Positions 38,201 through 48,344 of a stretch of 64,000 bases of DNA are shown one piece after another. How positions within the stretch are numbered: the first letter of the stretch is position 1; every line of letters begins with the position of its first letter. The stretch lies in contig OY740769.1 of the NCBI GenBank assembly GCA_963513935.1, forward strand, positions 108,541,762 to 108,605,761, read 5' to 3'. A program made the position numbers and the translations under genes. Under the pieces are notes generated by a model that was not told the origin of the DNA, made no database searches, and saw only the letters and a list, made by a program, of their open reading frames with translations. The DNA comes from Aphrophora alni. Its lineage: Eukaryota > Arthropoda > Insecta > Hemiptera > Aphrophoridae.

Positions 38201-38394
38201 ATGAACCAAATTTATATTACTTGCATCATTCCTTAGTTCAGGCAATTGTAATGTCTTGCTATATGCTAGCCAATCTTAAGAAAAACATTTCAAATTTTTC
38301 TTATTTCAACTTCTATATATTAAAAAAAAATTATTAACATAAGTTTAAAATATTTATCATTTATTTTAAATTTACATTTATTTTAAATCTTCAG
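35262..38394 (+). other. Intron 5-6
   Basis: Contains the 36.2-37.65 kb LINE relic. The rest (35262-36220, 37660-38394) is AT-rich with nothing recognised. Confidence 0.6.
36225..37655 (-). pseudogene. LINE relic (ORF2 start, ORF1 and 5' UTR)
   Basis: A diverged relative of the intact LINE, in the same orientation. On the minus strand 37655-37385 aligns with the intact 5' UTR (GGCACATGTGGACATTCATT, TGGAACAGCAT and GGGCTCTA landmarks). 36769-36530 encodes SYLEKGVLLITCEDETAKKW, parallel to SYMEKGALIISC of ORF1. About 36320-36240 encodes RVVQVNLHDNNAATLQRML, parallel to RVLQVNLHHSKAA at the start of ORF2. Stops and indels occur throughout, and the rest of ORF2 is missing. Confidence 0.75.
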
Positions 38395-38595
38395 GACGAC
38401 ACCCTCAAGACGAAGCAAGTATAATTGTACATGTAAAGAACCATTCTTCCTTAGGGAATTGTTTTATTTTTCCCAAGCAAGGGATACTTGGTTCTACTCT
38501 GTTTAACATAACATGCACTAATTTCAGTGAAACAGATTCTAACAAAGTTCTATTATACAAGTTTTATGAGAAAAATGTAAATGAAAATGGTCTAG
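38395..38595 (+). CDS. REJ-region exon 6
   Basis: The acceptor is TTAAATCTTCAG, the donor is TAG|GTAAGT, entry and exit both phase 1. The key segment is SSLGNCFIFPKQGILGSTLF followed by NITCTNFSE and LLYKFYEK. In polycystin REJ domains the matching block is G-x-C-x-x-x-P-x-x-G-x-x-x-x-T-x-F-x-x-x-C followed by Y-x-F. This is the second strongest family marker after exon 3. Confidence 0.83.
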
Positions 38596-38939
38596 GTAAG
38601 TATGGTAAATTAAAATAAGCTTTGTTATTTGTTAAAATAATTTTTTAATTTTTTTTAATTTTTATTAATGGTTAGTAGTATTTTTGTTTAATTTAATATC
38701 AATAATTTTAGTCTGAAATGCCAATGAAAACCAATGTAATTAAGTAATTTTGTTTATTATATTTATCTTATGTATATTATAATCCAGATACAATGTCTAA
38801 ATCATTTTTAACACTTTTAACACTCACCATTTGACTCTAAACTAAGGGTTTTCATATTTATCAAATATAATAATAACGTCCATAATGCACTACACCGGTA
38901 ATATTATCTGCTCAAAAATAAATTTTACACGAATTTAAA

Positions 38940-39748
38940 ATATGTTGTTGTTGCTTATGGCAAGCTCTAGCTCATCAGCTTTCTGGTGTCCCAGTAAAGT
39001 TGGCTTAGATTCTTCTCCATCCTTAGGTTGATATTGAGTTTCCGGCAATGTAGGAGATGTCTCTGTCTACTTGTGTTTTCGGTTCATACAGGTTGATAAG
39101 TTACAAATAAAATTTCGGAAATTGCAATATGTGACAGGATCCGCTGCAATGTGATCTGTCTGTTCAATTTCTGGAGTGTATTTATCATGTGATAGATGTG
39201 TTTGAGTGTCTTGTTTAGTTGTTGATTATGATTATGACAGAATGACCTGGATTATTGCTTATAGAAAGTGACAAAATAACTTTTTTTTTTTTTTATATTT
39301 GTGGTTATAGTTTATTAGATTTTAAGGAGGGTCTTTGATATTGGCTCTATTTTAGTATCAAAACTAGTTTTGTTGTGGACTACTGGGAAGAAATGCTTGA
39401 AATGCATGGAGTAAATTCCTGCTCTATAGTTTCCTTCTTAATTCTTCAAAGTGATTTGCCGGATACCAATATTTTTTTTAAACATCTTCTAGAAGAGAAA
39501 TAGTATTGCTAATTTCATTATACTCTCTTGGGTCCAATGGAGTTATGTATCATGCAACAGAGGTTGGAAGTTAATTGTTTTTAGCGAGAAATTCCTAGAT
39601 GAGGAAAATAGGATTTCTGTGTTCCTGTGTGCTAAGTTGTTTCATCCATGGAGGCTGAAAAACTATGCATGTTTTTTTGCATGGAGGCTATTGCAGGTTT
39701 TTATTTCTAGTTCTATAGGCAGGTTGTTATACAGTGGCATGGCTGGTT

Positions 39749-39792
<44 letters not shown>

Positions 39793-40110
39793 GCTGGAGG
39801 TTTGCTTTTTTTGAAGTGACAATAAATAACTTCCATACATGAGGGCTGGTTTATTATGTGTTGTAGTTATATTTAGACTATCTTGTGTATATCGTCAGGA
39901 GACTACTGCTAGTCGCTTGTTTAGTTTTAACCTGTTATTTAATTTTTTTTTGCTTGTTCCAAATGTTATCTCTAGCTAAGTTTGTTGTCAAGAATGATTT
40001 CTAAGTATTTTGGTTCTCTCAGTTTTAGGCAATTCATGTTACTGCATTTTAGGCTGAATAAGGTGTTTTGGTCTTTTAGTGAGAAGAATTGTGTTGATAG
40101 CTAGTTTGTA
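38940..40110 (-). pseudogene. LINE relic (RT C-terminus and RNase H)
   Basis: On the minus strand about 40090-39960 encodes NTILLTKRPKHLIQP and then KYLEIILDNKLS, the post-YADD RT block K-Y-L-G-x-x-L-D-x-K-L-S-W. About 39000-38950 encodes GHQKADELELA, the RNase H block G-N-x-x-A-D-x-L-A. A 38-T run at 39750-39787 interrupts it. It is not continuous with the 36-37.6 kb relic, because exon 6 lies between. Confidence 0.6.
39750..39787. repeat. Poly(T) tract
   Basis: Run of about 38 T inside the LINE relic. Confidence 0.9.
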
Positions 40111-40580
40111 ACATTTCACATTTTTCTATGAATTTAGATAGGTTTGATTGAATATACAAAACCAAGATATGAAACTGATAAGATAAGTTACATCTTACTA
40201 TATCAGATGTAAGCTGATAGTGGTTACGTGTATGAAAGGATTAGATTTGTGAATGGATAATGTTGAAGTGTTATAGAATCAAACTAACAATATAATAATT
40301 AGTTTAATATAATAAATCACCAGAAATATTTTGTAAATATATATATATATATGGAAATTAAGTAAGAAAATGCCAAATGCAAGTTGAAATATGGCAAAAA
40401 TTTTGTGTGTGTTTTAACTCTTTCTGATTGGTTAAAAAACCTAGCCAATAAGAATAATTTAATTGGGTGGAGTCGCAAAAAATCTAGAGGGATAACAGAT
40501 TCTTGTGCTCAGTTTGAGAAAGGCTTCGACAGAGAGTATAGATGTATGCTCAGACCAAAAGATATCTGTATGTGAGTAGA
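40107..40580 (+). repeat. Dispersed repeat, TGTAAC family, copy C
   Basis: Begins TGTAACATTTCACATTTTTC, the same start as copy A at 6333. The rest is diverged; a TGATTGGTT motif at about 40425 recalls copy B (about 13060). No target duplication is resolved. Confidence 0.4.
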
Positions 40581-41980
40581 CATGTGGCAGTTCAGTCGCT
40601 AACCAGGTCTCAACTCTCCAAGTTGTAGAATTACGTCTGAGAGAGTTGAAGTGTTTTGCATGAAATGTATAAACAAGTGCAGATTCAATGAACTTGGTAT
40701 AGAATGTGATGCATTTCCATTATAATCATATATTTTCATAGAATTCACAAACTTTGCCTAAAAATTAACCACTGGTATGAATGTTTTCTAGTGAAAGAAT
40801 GCTAATTGTAGTGGTAAAAGTGACTAAACTAACTTTGTCCTGAACATTTGAACAACATTGTATATCTTCATTATAATTTGATATGATATTTGTTATATTG
40901 TGTCTATATTTAAAAAATAAATCTATATATGTATTTCAGAGAAACAGGTTTCTGTATTTTATTTTACCTAGTACACTTTTCAAAGAATTTACGATGCTGT
41001 CAAAATTATAAGTTCTCTAAAAAATAACTTATTGGTACTCAGCAAAAATAGAAATTAAATTGAAACTTAAAGAAGCAAAACAAAACTTACAATCGGTTTG
41101 ACAAACAGGGAAAATAAAAAAAAGCTTACTAATTTTGGTATCATTTATTTTCTATATTGTTGATTTGAAAATATTTATTTTCTTCTAAAAAACTTTTCAA
41201 GACATATTTTACCAAACGACATTTTTATCGCAATTTAAAAAAAATGAATTTTTAGGTAAAAAAAAAATGTATACACTATGAACAAAAACTATAAAAGAAT
41301 GTCCAAAATATACTAAGTATGATACTTAAATATACGGAAACATACACACATACCCACAAATATGTTTGCATGGACACACGTTGGATGGACAGACAGATAC
41401 ACGCACAAACAAACCAACAAACTAACAAGCCAACAAACAACTTTTAATTGAGAAATAATTTGCTTAAAATCATTTATTTTACAGCATATAAACAAAATAG
41501 CTTGAATTATATGTGCTATGAGCAGTTTCAGTCAAACAGACAAGTTTTATCTTGTACATGCTTCACTCTAGTGACATAAATATAGACGGAATATTTAAAT
41601 TATCATTTCTATATGATCAGCAACAAGTATATTCAATGGTATTAAATCTAATCTTTTGTAAAAGCAACTACAGGCTACCCCATAGGACATTTTGCTCTTG
41701 TATATGTGATGCCCATAGTGAGTCTTAAAATTATTAAAATGAATCATACTATTGGAAAATGAAATGGCGCACAAATATTACACTAACTTTCTCACACTCT
41801 CAGATACAAAATCAAAGCCTATGTAAATAAAAAAAGTATTTGTTGTTATCTCAAAAATGCAAGGGTCAGTAGTTGTTGATTAAAAAGTGAAAATGAAAAC
41901 ATGATCATGATTGTAAAAGGTTGAATATTTCTAAACGTGCATAAGCGATCTCAATTAAATTTCTTTTTAAATTCAAAGGT

Positions 41981-41982
<2 letters not shown>

Positions 41983-42014
<32 letters not shown>
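41983..42014. repeat. (TA)n microsatellite
   Basis: TA dinucleotide run of about 32 bp. Confidence 0.9.
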
Positions 42015-42015
<1 letters not shown>

Positions 42016-43102
42016 CAGTTAAGAAAGTACAAGCAAAAATCTAAATTAATCCTATGGTGGTATAGGATAATTTGTTTTTTAAATTACTCGAGAATCATAA
42101 TTTTATTTTTCTTGGAGTTTTGTTCATTGGTTTGGGTGGTAAAAATTCACATTTCATCAATATTTTATTTAAATTGCTTGGTCCGATTATGAGAAATAGA
42201 ATCTCCTAAGACATCATATAAGGTCATTTTCACTTTTTCATTAGTAACTTTCAAATTGGAAATTTTGGCAAGATGTGACCAATATGTTTTGTTTGGGGTC
42301 ATGAGAGATACATTTTAGAAACCTTGGATAAAAATTGTTAGATGAAAATAGAAATGTGGTCTTTTGGTCCTTTAAAAAGTATTCTAATTTTGAGTTATTG
42401 AGTAAAAATGAAAATAAAAAGACTGGATATGGTTTATGGTATATGGTATAATATATACTATTATAAATTATAAGATTTAGGAATTTTATTATAAGTTATA
42501 ATTTGGAATAATTTATGTATAAATAAACCTGAAACAAAATATGGAATACAATAGTGAAATTAAGAATGCAAATGTATTAACTTAAAAAGTAACAAATTAT
42601 GACAATGAATTCTGATTTATATACAATTTATATAATAGAACAAAAAATTGAGTAGCAATATGTAAGATTTAATCTTCTTTTTATACTCTCTACTGATTGA
42701 GAAAGTGAATAGTGTTTACGAAATATTTCAGAACTTTAGTGTTTTGTATGTGTATGTTTTCCTATTTGTGTTAATACTTACCACATTCCAAGGTAAGCCT
42801 GTGTCTCCTATCCATACAAACACTAAACAAATATATTATATGGCTAAACTATGCCCACATACCAAATTTGATCAAAATCAGTACACTTGTTTGGACTGCA
42901 TGAATGATAGATAGGGACATCATGTCAAAAAAAAAAGAAGTAAATATATTACTATAGAATAACTATAAATACGGAAGTGAAAAAGTAATAGATGTTTTTG
43001 ATAATATTATAGTTTATGTTTAAGATTGATCATAGAAGGTATGGTTTTTAGTTACAACACAAATCATTTTCTGTTTAAAGAAAAAGTTTTTTTGTTTTGC
43101 AG

Positions 43103-43224
43103 GCATTCTATTAGGCTTAAATACAAATGGTTTTATTCACAATCTCATGTTAACTGAAAGATATATTGTTGTTAGAATCATTAAAAATAACAAAATATAT
43201 GCAGAACGAAACTACACAGTTCAG
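43103..43224 (+). CDS. REJ-region exon 7
   Basis: The acceptor is TTTGTTTTGCAG, the donor is CAG|GTAAGA, entry phase 1 and exit phase 0. It encodes GILLGLNTNGFIHNLMLTER and a following strand ending AERNYTVQ. Alternating hydrophobic strands are consistent with the C-terminal half of the REJ module. It is separated from exon 8 by a 94-bp intron, the only short intron in the gene. Confidence 0.75.
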
Positions 43225-43318
43225 GTAAGATAACTTAATAATAGCTATGTTTGTTTGTCAATATTTCAAATAAAATTATACGTTACTTATAGTTAATATT
43301 TTGTAAATTATTTTGCAG

Positions 43319-43403
43319 ATATCAAGTAAAGAACCACCACTAAGCATTGTGTCTTCTTTTGTGACAAACTTATCCAAACTTGAACATTTTGGTAATTTAT
43401 CAG
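43319..43403 (+). CDS. REJ-region exon 8
   Basis: The acceptor is AAATTATTTTGCAG and entry is phase 0. The donor CAG|GTAATT at 43404 gives phase 1 exit, matching exon 9. An alternative donor TTG|GTAATT thirteen bases upstream gives the wrong phase for exon 9 and is rejected. The peptide is ISSKEPPLSIVSSFVTNLSK plus a short tail. The following intron is 13.2 kb and holds the Penelope-like composite with the LTR element inside it. Confidence 0.72.
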
Positions 43404-44447
43404 GTAATTATCATTCATATGTAATCCTGCATGAGAAGTTAATATTTTTTAATGATCAATTAAAAACTGTTGTATGTGTGTTCATGAATTATTCTACAAG
43501 GATTTAAAAATAATCATTTATGAACAATTTGTCCAATATTTCTAAAAAAATTAATATGTTAAGTGTAATGTTTTGTTAAATAATTTTGCTTTTCATTTCA
43601 GCATTGGTCATTAATTTTAATCAAGGATAAAATAAAGCAAAAGCTTAAAGTTCCAAATATATTAATTATATTAATTTTAATGTTAATTTCACAGAAGAAA
43701 TTATGTTCATTAAACTAAATATTTAATGATTCGTTTGTGAGGCAGAAATACAGAAATTAGAGCAATATAATATTAATTTTTACTTGTTGTAACATGGAGT
43801 ATTTAGAAATGTGTGACTGTTAGTTCGGTATATTCATAAATAAGTTAAGGAAATGTTATCGATGTTAGTAATTTATAAAAACTCTACTGCTAATGTAAAA
43901 GTAAAAGTATCCTAGTTTGGTTACCTAATATAATTTAATCTTATAATCTTCAGTTGTTACTCATGCACAAATCTAGTGCCACGAAAACCCAAGAGGAACT
44001 AGACCCTTGAGTCATGCTGATAATAGCAGTGAATCGATGAAGCCATCCCTCAGTGATATTATATATGGTATTAAATACAGTAGCGATTGTTAAACTCCAT
44101 GAGTTTTTTTTGCCAGTGGGATTACAACAATGTCTTAATTAAATTTAATGTAACAACAGTGGATGCTTGATGGAATTCCATATTAATGGAAATAATTATT
44201 TAATTCCACAAAAGAGGTTTATTGAGCAACATATGCTTCGTCACTAGGCATTTTAAAGCTACTAAATTGAAAACAAAACAAGTCTAAATAACCAAAATTT
44301 AAGGAGAAAGAAAAGGGTAGAGTAAGAAGAATTGAGAAATGACAGAAAGGATAATGAACTGACCTGTGTGATGGAGAGAGAGGGGGGTATATTTTATAAA
44401 ACAAAGGTTACACAATAGGCTTCAATAGGGGTGATGAGTGAAGATAT

Positions 44448-45106
44448 TAATAGGATTGGGTTCTTTTCAATCAGTGGTTCAGTGTTTTGAGTTAATGAAT
44501 ACTATACTTTATATTATTTTACAATTATTACTTTCCAAATATTACTTTAAACTGAATTAACATATCTCCCTAACTCATTCAACTATTTAAATAACAAATA
44601 GAAATCTTTAACATATATATATATATTCAAAATGATGAACCAAGAATAGTTCCAGCTATTTAAAGAAATGAATTTAATATATTTACTTTGATGATTATAC
44701 GTGTTGATACTTTGTCTATTTGCTCACCCTTTCTGTGTTCTGCAAAAGCCGCTACTACAGCTTGTATTATTGGAAGCTCCAACTCGCCAATAATACCCTC
44801 GTGCCCTTGTCAGACCGCTTCAACGGCTGATCCTCGTTCTGCCTCGAACGTTCCTTCTCACGTGCTCGCTCACGCTGTTGATCGAAAGATCCCCACTTCT
44901 CTTGAGTCGTCGCTTATATTGCTTCGACCTGCCTTGCTAAGTAGGTTGCCCATGCTAGGTAAGCATTTCATCATTTTTTTAGTTGTTTCGCAATACCTGT
45001 CGCTATTCTGGGTTTCATGTATGGTTTCTACTTAAAATATTAATTATTACTACTAATTCTATTAATTATTATATATTTCTACTCTAGTATGTGTCTAATC
45101 CTAACA
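44448..45106 (-). repeat. 3' LTR of the errantivirus-like element
   Basis: 659 bp. The element-strand start is TGTTAGGATTAG and the end AATCCTATTA, giving a short inverted terminus around TAGGATT/AATCCTA. It differs from the 5' LTR at about three positions (CCCTAACT/CCCCAACT, ACCAAG/ACCCAG, TTTAGTTG/TTTAATTG). An open frame on the opposite strand, repeated in both LTRs, is not a gene. Confidence 0.93.
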
Positions 45107-45120
45107 ACTCCGCCGCCCTC
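45107..45120 (-). promoter_or_regulatory. Polypurine tract
   Basis: Element strand GAGGGCGGCGGAGT lies directly before the 3' LTR, the expected place for plus-strand priming. It is purine-rich with three pyrimidines, so somewhat imperfect. Confidence 0.55.
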
Positions 45121-45147
45121 GAGACATCGTCCCGATGTCAAAAAAAC

Positions 45148-46935
45148 TCAAAAAGAAGGGTAGTCCCTTTCGGGTACCCGTATAATTTTTTGTTTTGACA
45201 TTATATAGATTTTTATACATAAACAAAATATTATAAGTGTTAAAATTGATGTCCATATCAGTATTGTAATATGGATTAGATCCGTAGTGTCTATCACATC
45301 TGACCAGTGTTTTGGTAGGGACACAGTACTCATTTCATCCCCTAGTATGTTGTTGTGGATGAACACTACTGGGGTGGTTAGAGACCAATTTTTGTTCAGG
45401 ATTGTTGATAGGTTGAGGAATCCAGGAGGGTCATGATGTGCGAATGGTTTTAGTATTAATGAATGGAGGGTCGTCCATGAGACAGGTACTACATGGCGCA
45501 GGGTAGGATCTAAGGATGTCCTGCTGTCGCATGGAAATTGTCTGTCTACTAGGATGTGTGTGCCCTCGTGTAATGAGCAGTGACACGGTAAGGTTACCTC
45601 GACTGTGCATGGGATATTGTATGGGATAGGTGTTTGTTTTTGTGTATCACTGCATTGTAGGTTAGTGTTTGGAGTAGGATTTGTTAGGGTAAAGGTGTCC
45701 CCTGTGATCTCTGTGATCAGTATTCCGTTTTCGCTCGGACTACAATGGAAGGTACATTTGTCTGCTATACTCTCGATGTCACCACCTGCAATCAGCTGGG
45801 CCGCACAACCTCTTGATAGTGTCCCTGTTGAATGTTGTCGTGGTAGGAAACACAACCCTTTCTTCTTAGGTTGACACTCGTCCAATTGTTTGCGCGTCAG
45901 CGTCCTGATGGATGTCCCGTTTGTAGCCACAATTGTAGGTTCCATGGATATGGTGCAGGTGTGATTTTCCCATCGAAGCGGTACAGGCATGTATTCATAT
46001 AGTCTCCATTTTGTTGAGCGTTGCTGAATTGGAATACTAATAGTGGAGATTACAGAGGAGGATGTTATTTTACAGGATGTAATGGGATAGTGGTAGTATA
46101 GGTGCGTGTCATCTTTTGGAATGACTAAGGACCAATGTTTTGTATTTAGACGTGACTCAAGTTGTTTCAAGTCCTTGTACAGTTGTTGAGGGGGTATAGT
46201 CGTGTGTGTAGACACTCGGTCTCTACAGCTATTGCGAATCTGATCTAAAACTAATAACAATGAATTAAAATAAGATTGTCTTTGTTCCCTTAATAAATAA
46301 AACATGACTGTCTCATAAACATCTGCAGCTGTGATGTCTTCCTTTTTTGACATGGCGTCTTGGAATTCCATCATCGCACTGTGTACTTGTTGTAGAACAC
46401 TGGACACGTTTGCTGCGTAGCCTTCTAATGTTGATGCTGTGTTGACCAGGTCAGCATGATCTCCTCTGATGAGGTTCTGAACACTGTTGAGGTGATTATT
46501 GACTGTCTCCTCGTTTGCTGTCAACACGTGCAGTTCATCGTCTGTGGCTGTTCCGCAACACCAATGAAAAACGTCCCCAATGCTGCTAATCGCTCTTTTT
46601 GTTCTAGCATGTTCATGGCGCTCTTTTTTGTGTGTGACTGATGTTCGTAGGATGTCTTCAGTACTGGCCATTAGTTTCTCCAGTGCGTTTGCTGTCTGGC
46701 ATCCTGTTGAGTTTTCGGCTCCTAGACATAAGTTAGATTGGGCAATGGTGACTGGGAAATGTTGTATGGGAGATAAGGGAAATATGTAGGTCAATGGGAT
46801 AGTTGCTTCGTATATATGTTCAGCTTGGAGTGGTTGGAAGTGTGCTCCATTTGAAATTATTATTGGAATTTTTAGGTGGGAATTAAGGGTGAGGGTTAGG
46901 GGAAGGATGATGATCCACATGTATTCTTGTAACAT
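45148..46935 (-). CDS. Env-like glycoprotein (F-type, insect errantivirus)
   Basis: 595 codons, uninterrupted, ATG to stop. An N-terminal hydrophobic stretch (about 7-17) serves as a signal peptide. RTKR at 111-114 is a furin-type site, followed by AISSIGDVFHWCCGTA, in the position of the fusion region of baculovirus F-like Env proteins. There are many Cys and N-x-S/T sites in the ectodomain and one hydrophobic TM segment (about 553-580) with a short basic tail. It starts 272 bp after the integrase stop and ends 41 bp before the 3' LTR. In related elements env is made from a spliced RNA; no splice sites are claimed here. Confidence 0.82.
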   Translation of the reverse strand: MLQEYMWIIILPLTLTLNSHLKIPIIISNGAHFQPLQAEHIYEATIPLTYIFPLSPIQHFPVTIAQSNLCLGAENSTGCQTANALEKLMASTEDILRTSVTHKKERHEHARTKRAISSIGDVFHWCCGTATDDELHVLTANEETVNNHLNSVQNLIRGDHADLVNTASTLEGYAANVSSVLQQVHSAMMEFQDAMSKKEDITAADVYETVMFYLLREQRQSYFNSLLLVLDQIRNSCRDRVSTHTTIPPQQLYKDLKQLESRLNTKHWSLVIPKDDTHLYYHYPITSCKITSSSVISTISIPIQQRSTKWRLYEYMPVPLRWENHTCTISMEPTIVATNGTSIRTLTRKQLDECQPKKKGLCFLPRQHSTGTLSRGCAAQLIAGGDIESIADKCTFHCSPSENGILITEITGDTFTLTNPTPNTNLQCSDTQKQTPIPYNIPCTVEVTLPCHCSLHEGTHILVDRQFPCDSRTSLDPTLRHVVPVSWTTLHSLILKPFAHHDPPGFLNLSTILNKNWSLTTPVVFIHNNILGDEMSTVSLPKHWSDVIDTTDLIHITILIWTSILTLIIFCLCIKIYIMSKQKIIRVPERDYPSF

Positions 46936-47207
46936 GTTTGGTCCTACCCTCTTCTTTTTATCTAGGTTGCCTGTAACTGAGCAAACATTCTCATATCAAT
47001 ACACCTGTAATCATCTTAAGATTTTCCTTTTCCCACTTAACTCCCTTTTAGTTGGAATTATTCTGGATTTGTTCCCTAAGTTTTAAGTCTATTTATAAAA
47101 TTTCTTAATTATATTTAACACATTTTTTTTTTTTACGTCTTACCTCATAGTCAAATTAATATACAACATTTTATTTCTTAATTTATCTATGTATGAGTTC
47201 TATAGCT

Positions 47208-48344
47208 TTAATTAGTTTCGCTGTACGGCCTTAATCTCGACACGTGGACTATGTCCCCAATCCATCTGCCATGTCTGTAGATCTCAATCTCGTAGTTTAA
47301 TGGCGATAATTTTCTTAAAATTTTGTAAGGACCTGTGTATTGTCGTTCGAGCTTATTGTCCTTCTTTTCATTCCGTAGTAAAATTAACTCTCCTACCTTA
47401 AATTGTATCTCTCGCCGGTGGGCGTTGTATCTTTCACATTGACCCTGTTGTGACCCAGCCATTATTCTTGGTAAGTCTTGTCTGATTTTATGTATAATTT
47501 TTAGGGCCTCTAATACATCATGTTCAGGCACTTTTGGAATTAGTGCCAAGTCGATCGGTTGGTTCGGTTCGAACCCGTGAAGTAAATAAAATGGTGAAAA
47601 TCCTGTTGTAGCGTGTTTGCCTGAATTATATGAAAATGTCAATAACTTGACATATTTATGCCAGTCCTTCTGGTCCTCGTTGACGTAGCATCGCAACATG
47701 TTGACTAGCGTAGAATTGTATCTCTCAGTCACACACTGACTTTGAGGTCTATACGCCGCTGAAGTTTTGTGTACTATTCCTAACGCGTTGTATAATTGTT
47801 TTAATATGTCTGCCACAAAATGCTTACCCCTATCTGTCTGTATTTCTGCCGGCATGCCATAACTCGGAATGATGTCCTCTAGCAGAAATTTTGCCGTCGT
47901 TTGTGCATCCGCTTTTTCTGTTGTTTTAGCTATCGCAAATCTCGTTGTATTGTCTGTTGCTATCAGGATGTATAATTTTTTGTTCGACTTTGGTAAAGGT
48001 CCTAGGTAATCCATCGTTAATTTTGTAAAGGGTTTTGTCGTTATTCTTATTGGTTGTAATAATCCCGCTGATTTTTGTCTGTCTGTCTTCATGATTTGGC
48101 ATTTGTGGCACTTCTTTATGTATTGGATTATGTCCGCCGTCATTCCTGGCCAGTGATATTTGTTTTTAATTTTTGACATAGTCTTTGCAACTCCTGCATG
48201 ACCTCCCCCAATAATTGAATCATGAAATGCTTGAAGAATTTCGGTTGTCAATTTCTTAGGGACGGCAATTAATAATTTGTTTTCTCCATTTGTGTATTGC
48301 TTATACTGCAAAATACCGTCTTGTAGTACGTATAACCTTGACGC
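47208..48344 (-). CDS. Pol, integrase part (after in-frame TGA)
   Basis: Same frame as the preceding pol; continuous except for one TGA. Counting from the in-frame TTG at 48311: an HHCC zinc-binding module (H30, H38, C68, C71), the catalytic D101, D160 and E196 with 35 residues between the last two, and near residue 326 a GPY motif (QYTGPYKILRKL) typical of Gypsy integrase C-termini. It integrates the element DNA. With the TGA it would need readthrough to be made as part of pol; the TTG is unlikely to be a start. Confidence 0.88.
   Translation of the reverse strand, partial: ASRLYVLQDGILQYKQYTNGENKLLIAVPKKLTTEILQAFHDSIIGGGHAGVAKTMSKIKNKYHWPGMTADIIQYIKKCHKCQIMKTDRQKSAGLLQPIRITTKPFTKLTMDYLGPLPKSNKKLYILIATDNTTRFAIAKTTEKADAQTTAKFLLEDIIPSYGMPAEIQTDRGKHFVADILKQLYNALGIVHKTSAAYRPQSQCVTERYNSTLVNMLRCYVNEDQKDWHKYVKLLTFSYNSGKHATTGFSPFYLLHGFEPNQPIDLALIPKVPEHDVLEALKIIHKIRQDLPRIMAGSQQGQCERYNAHRREIQFKVGELILLRNEKKDNKLERQYTGPYKILRKLSPLNYEIEIYRHGRWIGDIVHVSRLRPYSETN

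Larger units (their letters stand above)
38596..43102 (+). other. Intron 6-7
   Basis: Contains the 38.9-40.1 kb LINE relic, TGTAAC copy C, a TA microsatellite at about 41983-42014, and a short interspersed motif at 42838-42890 like that at 3950-4005. The remainder is AT-rich. Confidence 0.6.

Noticed and set aside
43319..43390. Shorter exon 8 using the donor at 43391
   Set aside because: Ends in a phase that does not match exon 9; the donor at 43404 does.
44688..45035. 115-codon + strand open frame, repeated at 53336-53683
   Set aside because: Lies in both LTRs, antisense to the element; identity between copies is due to LTR duplication.
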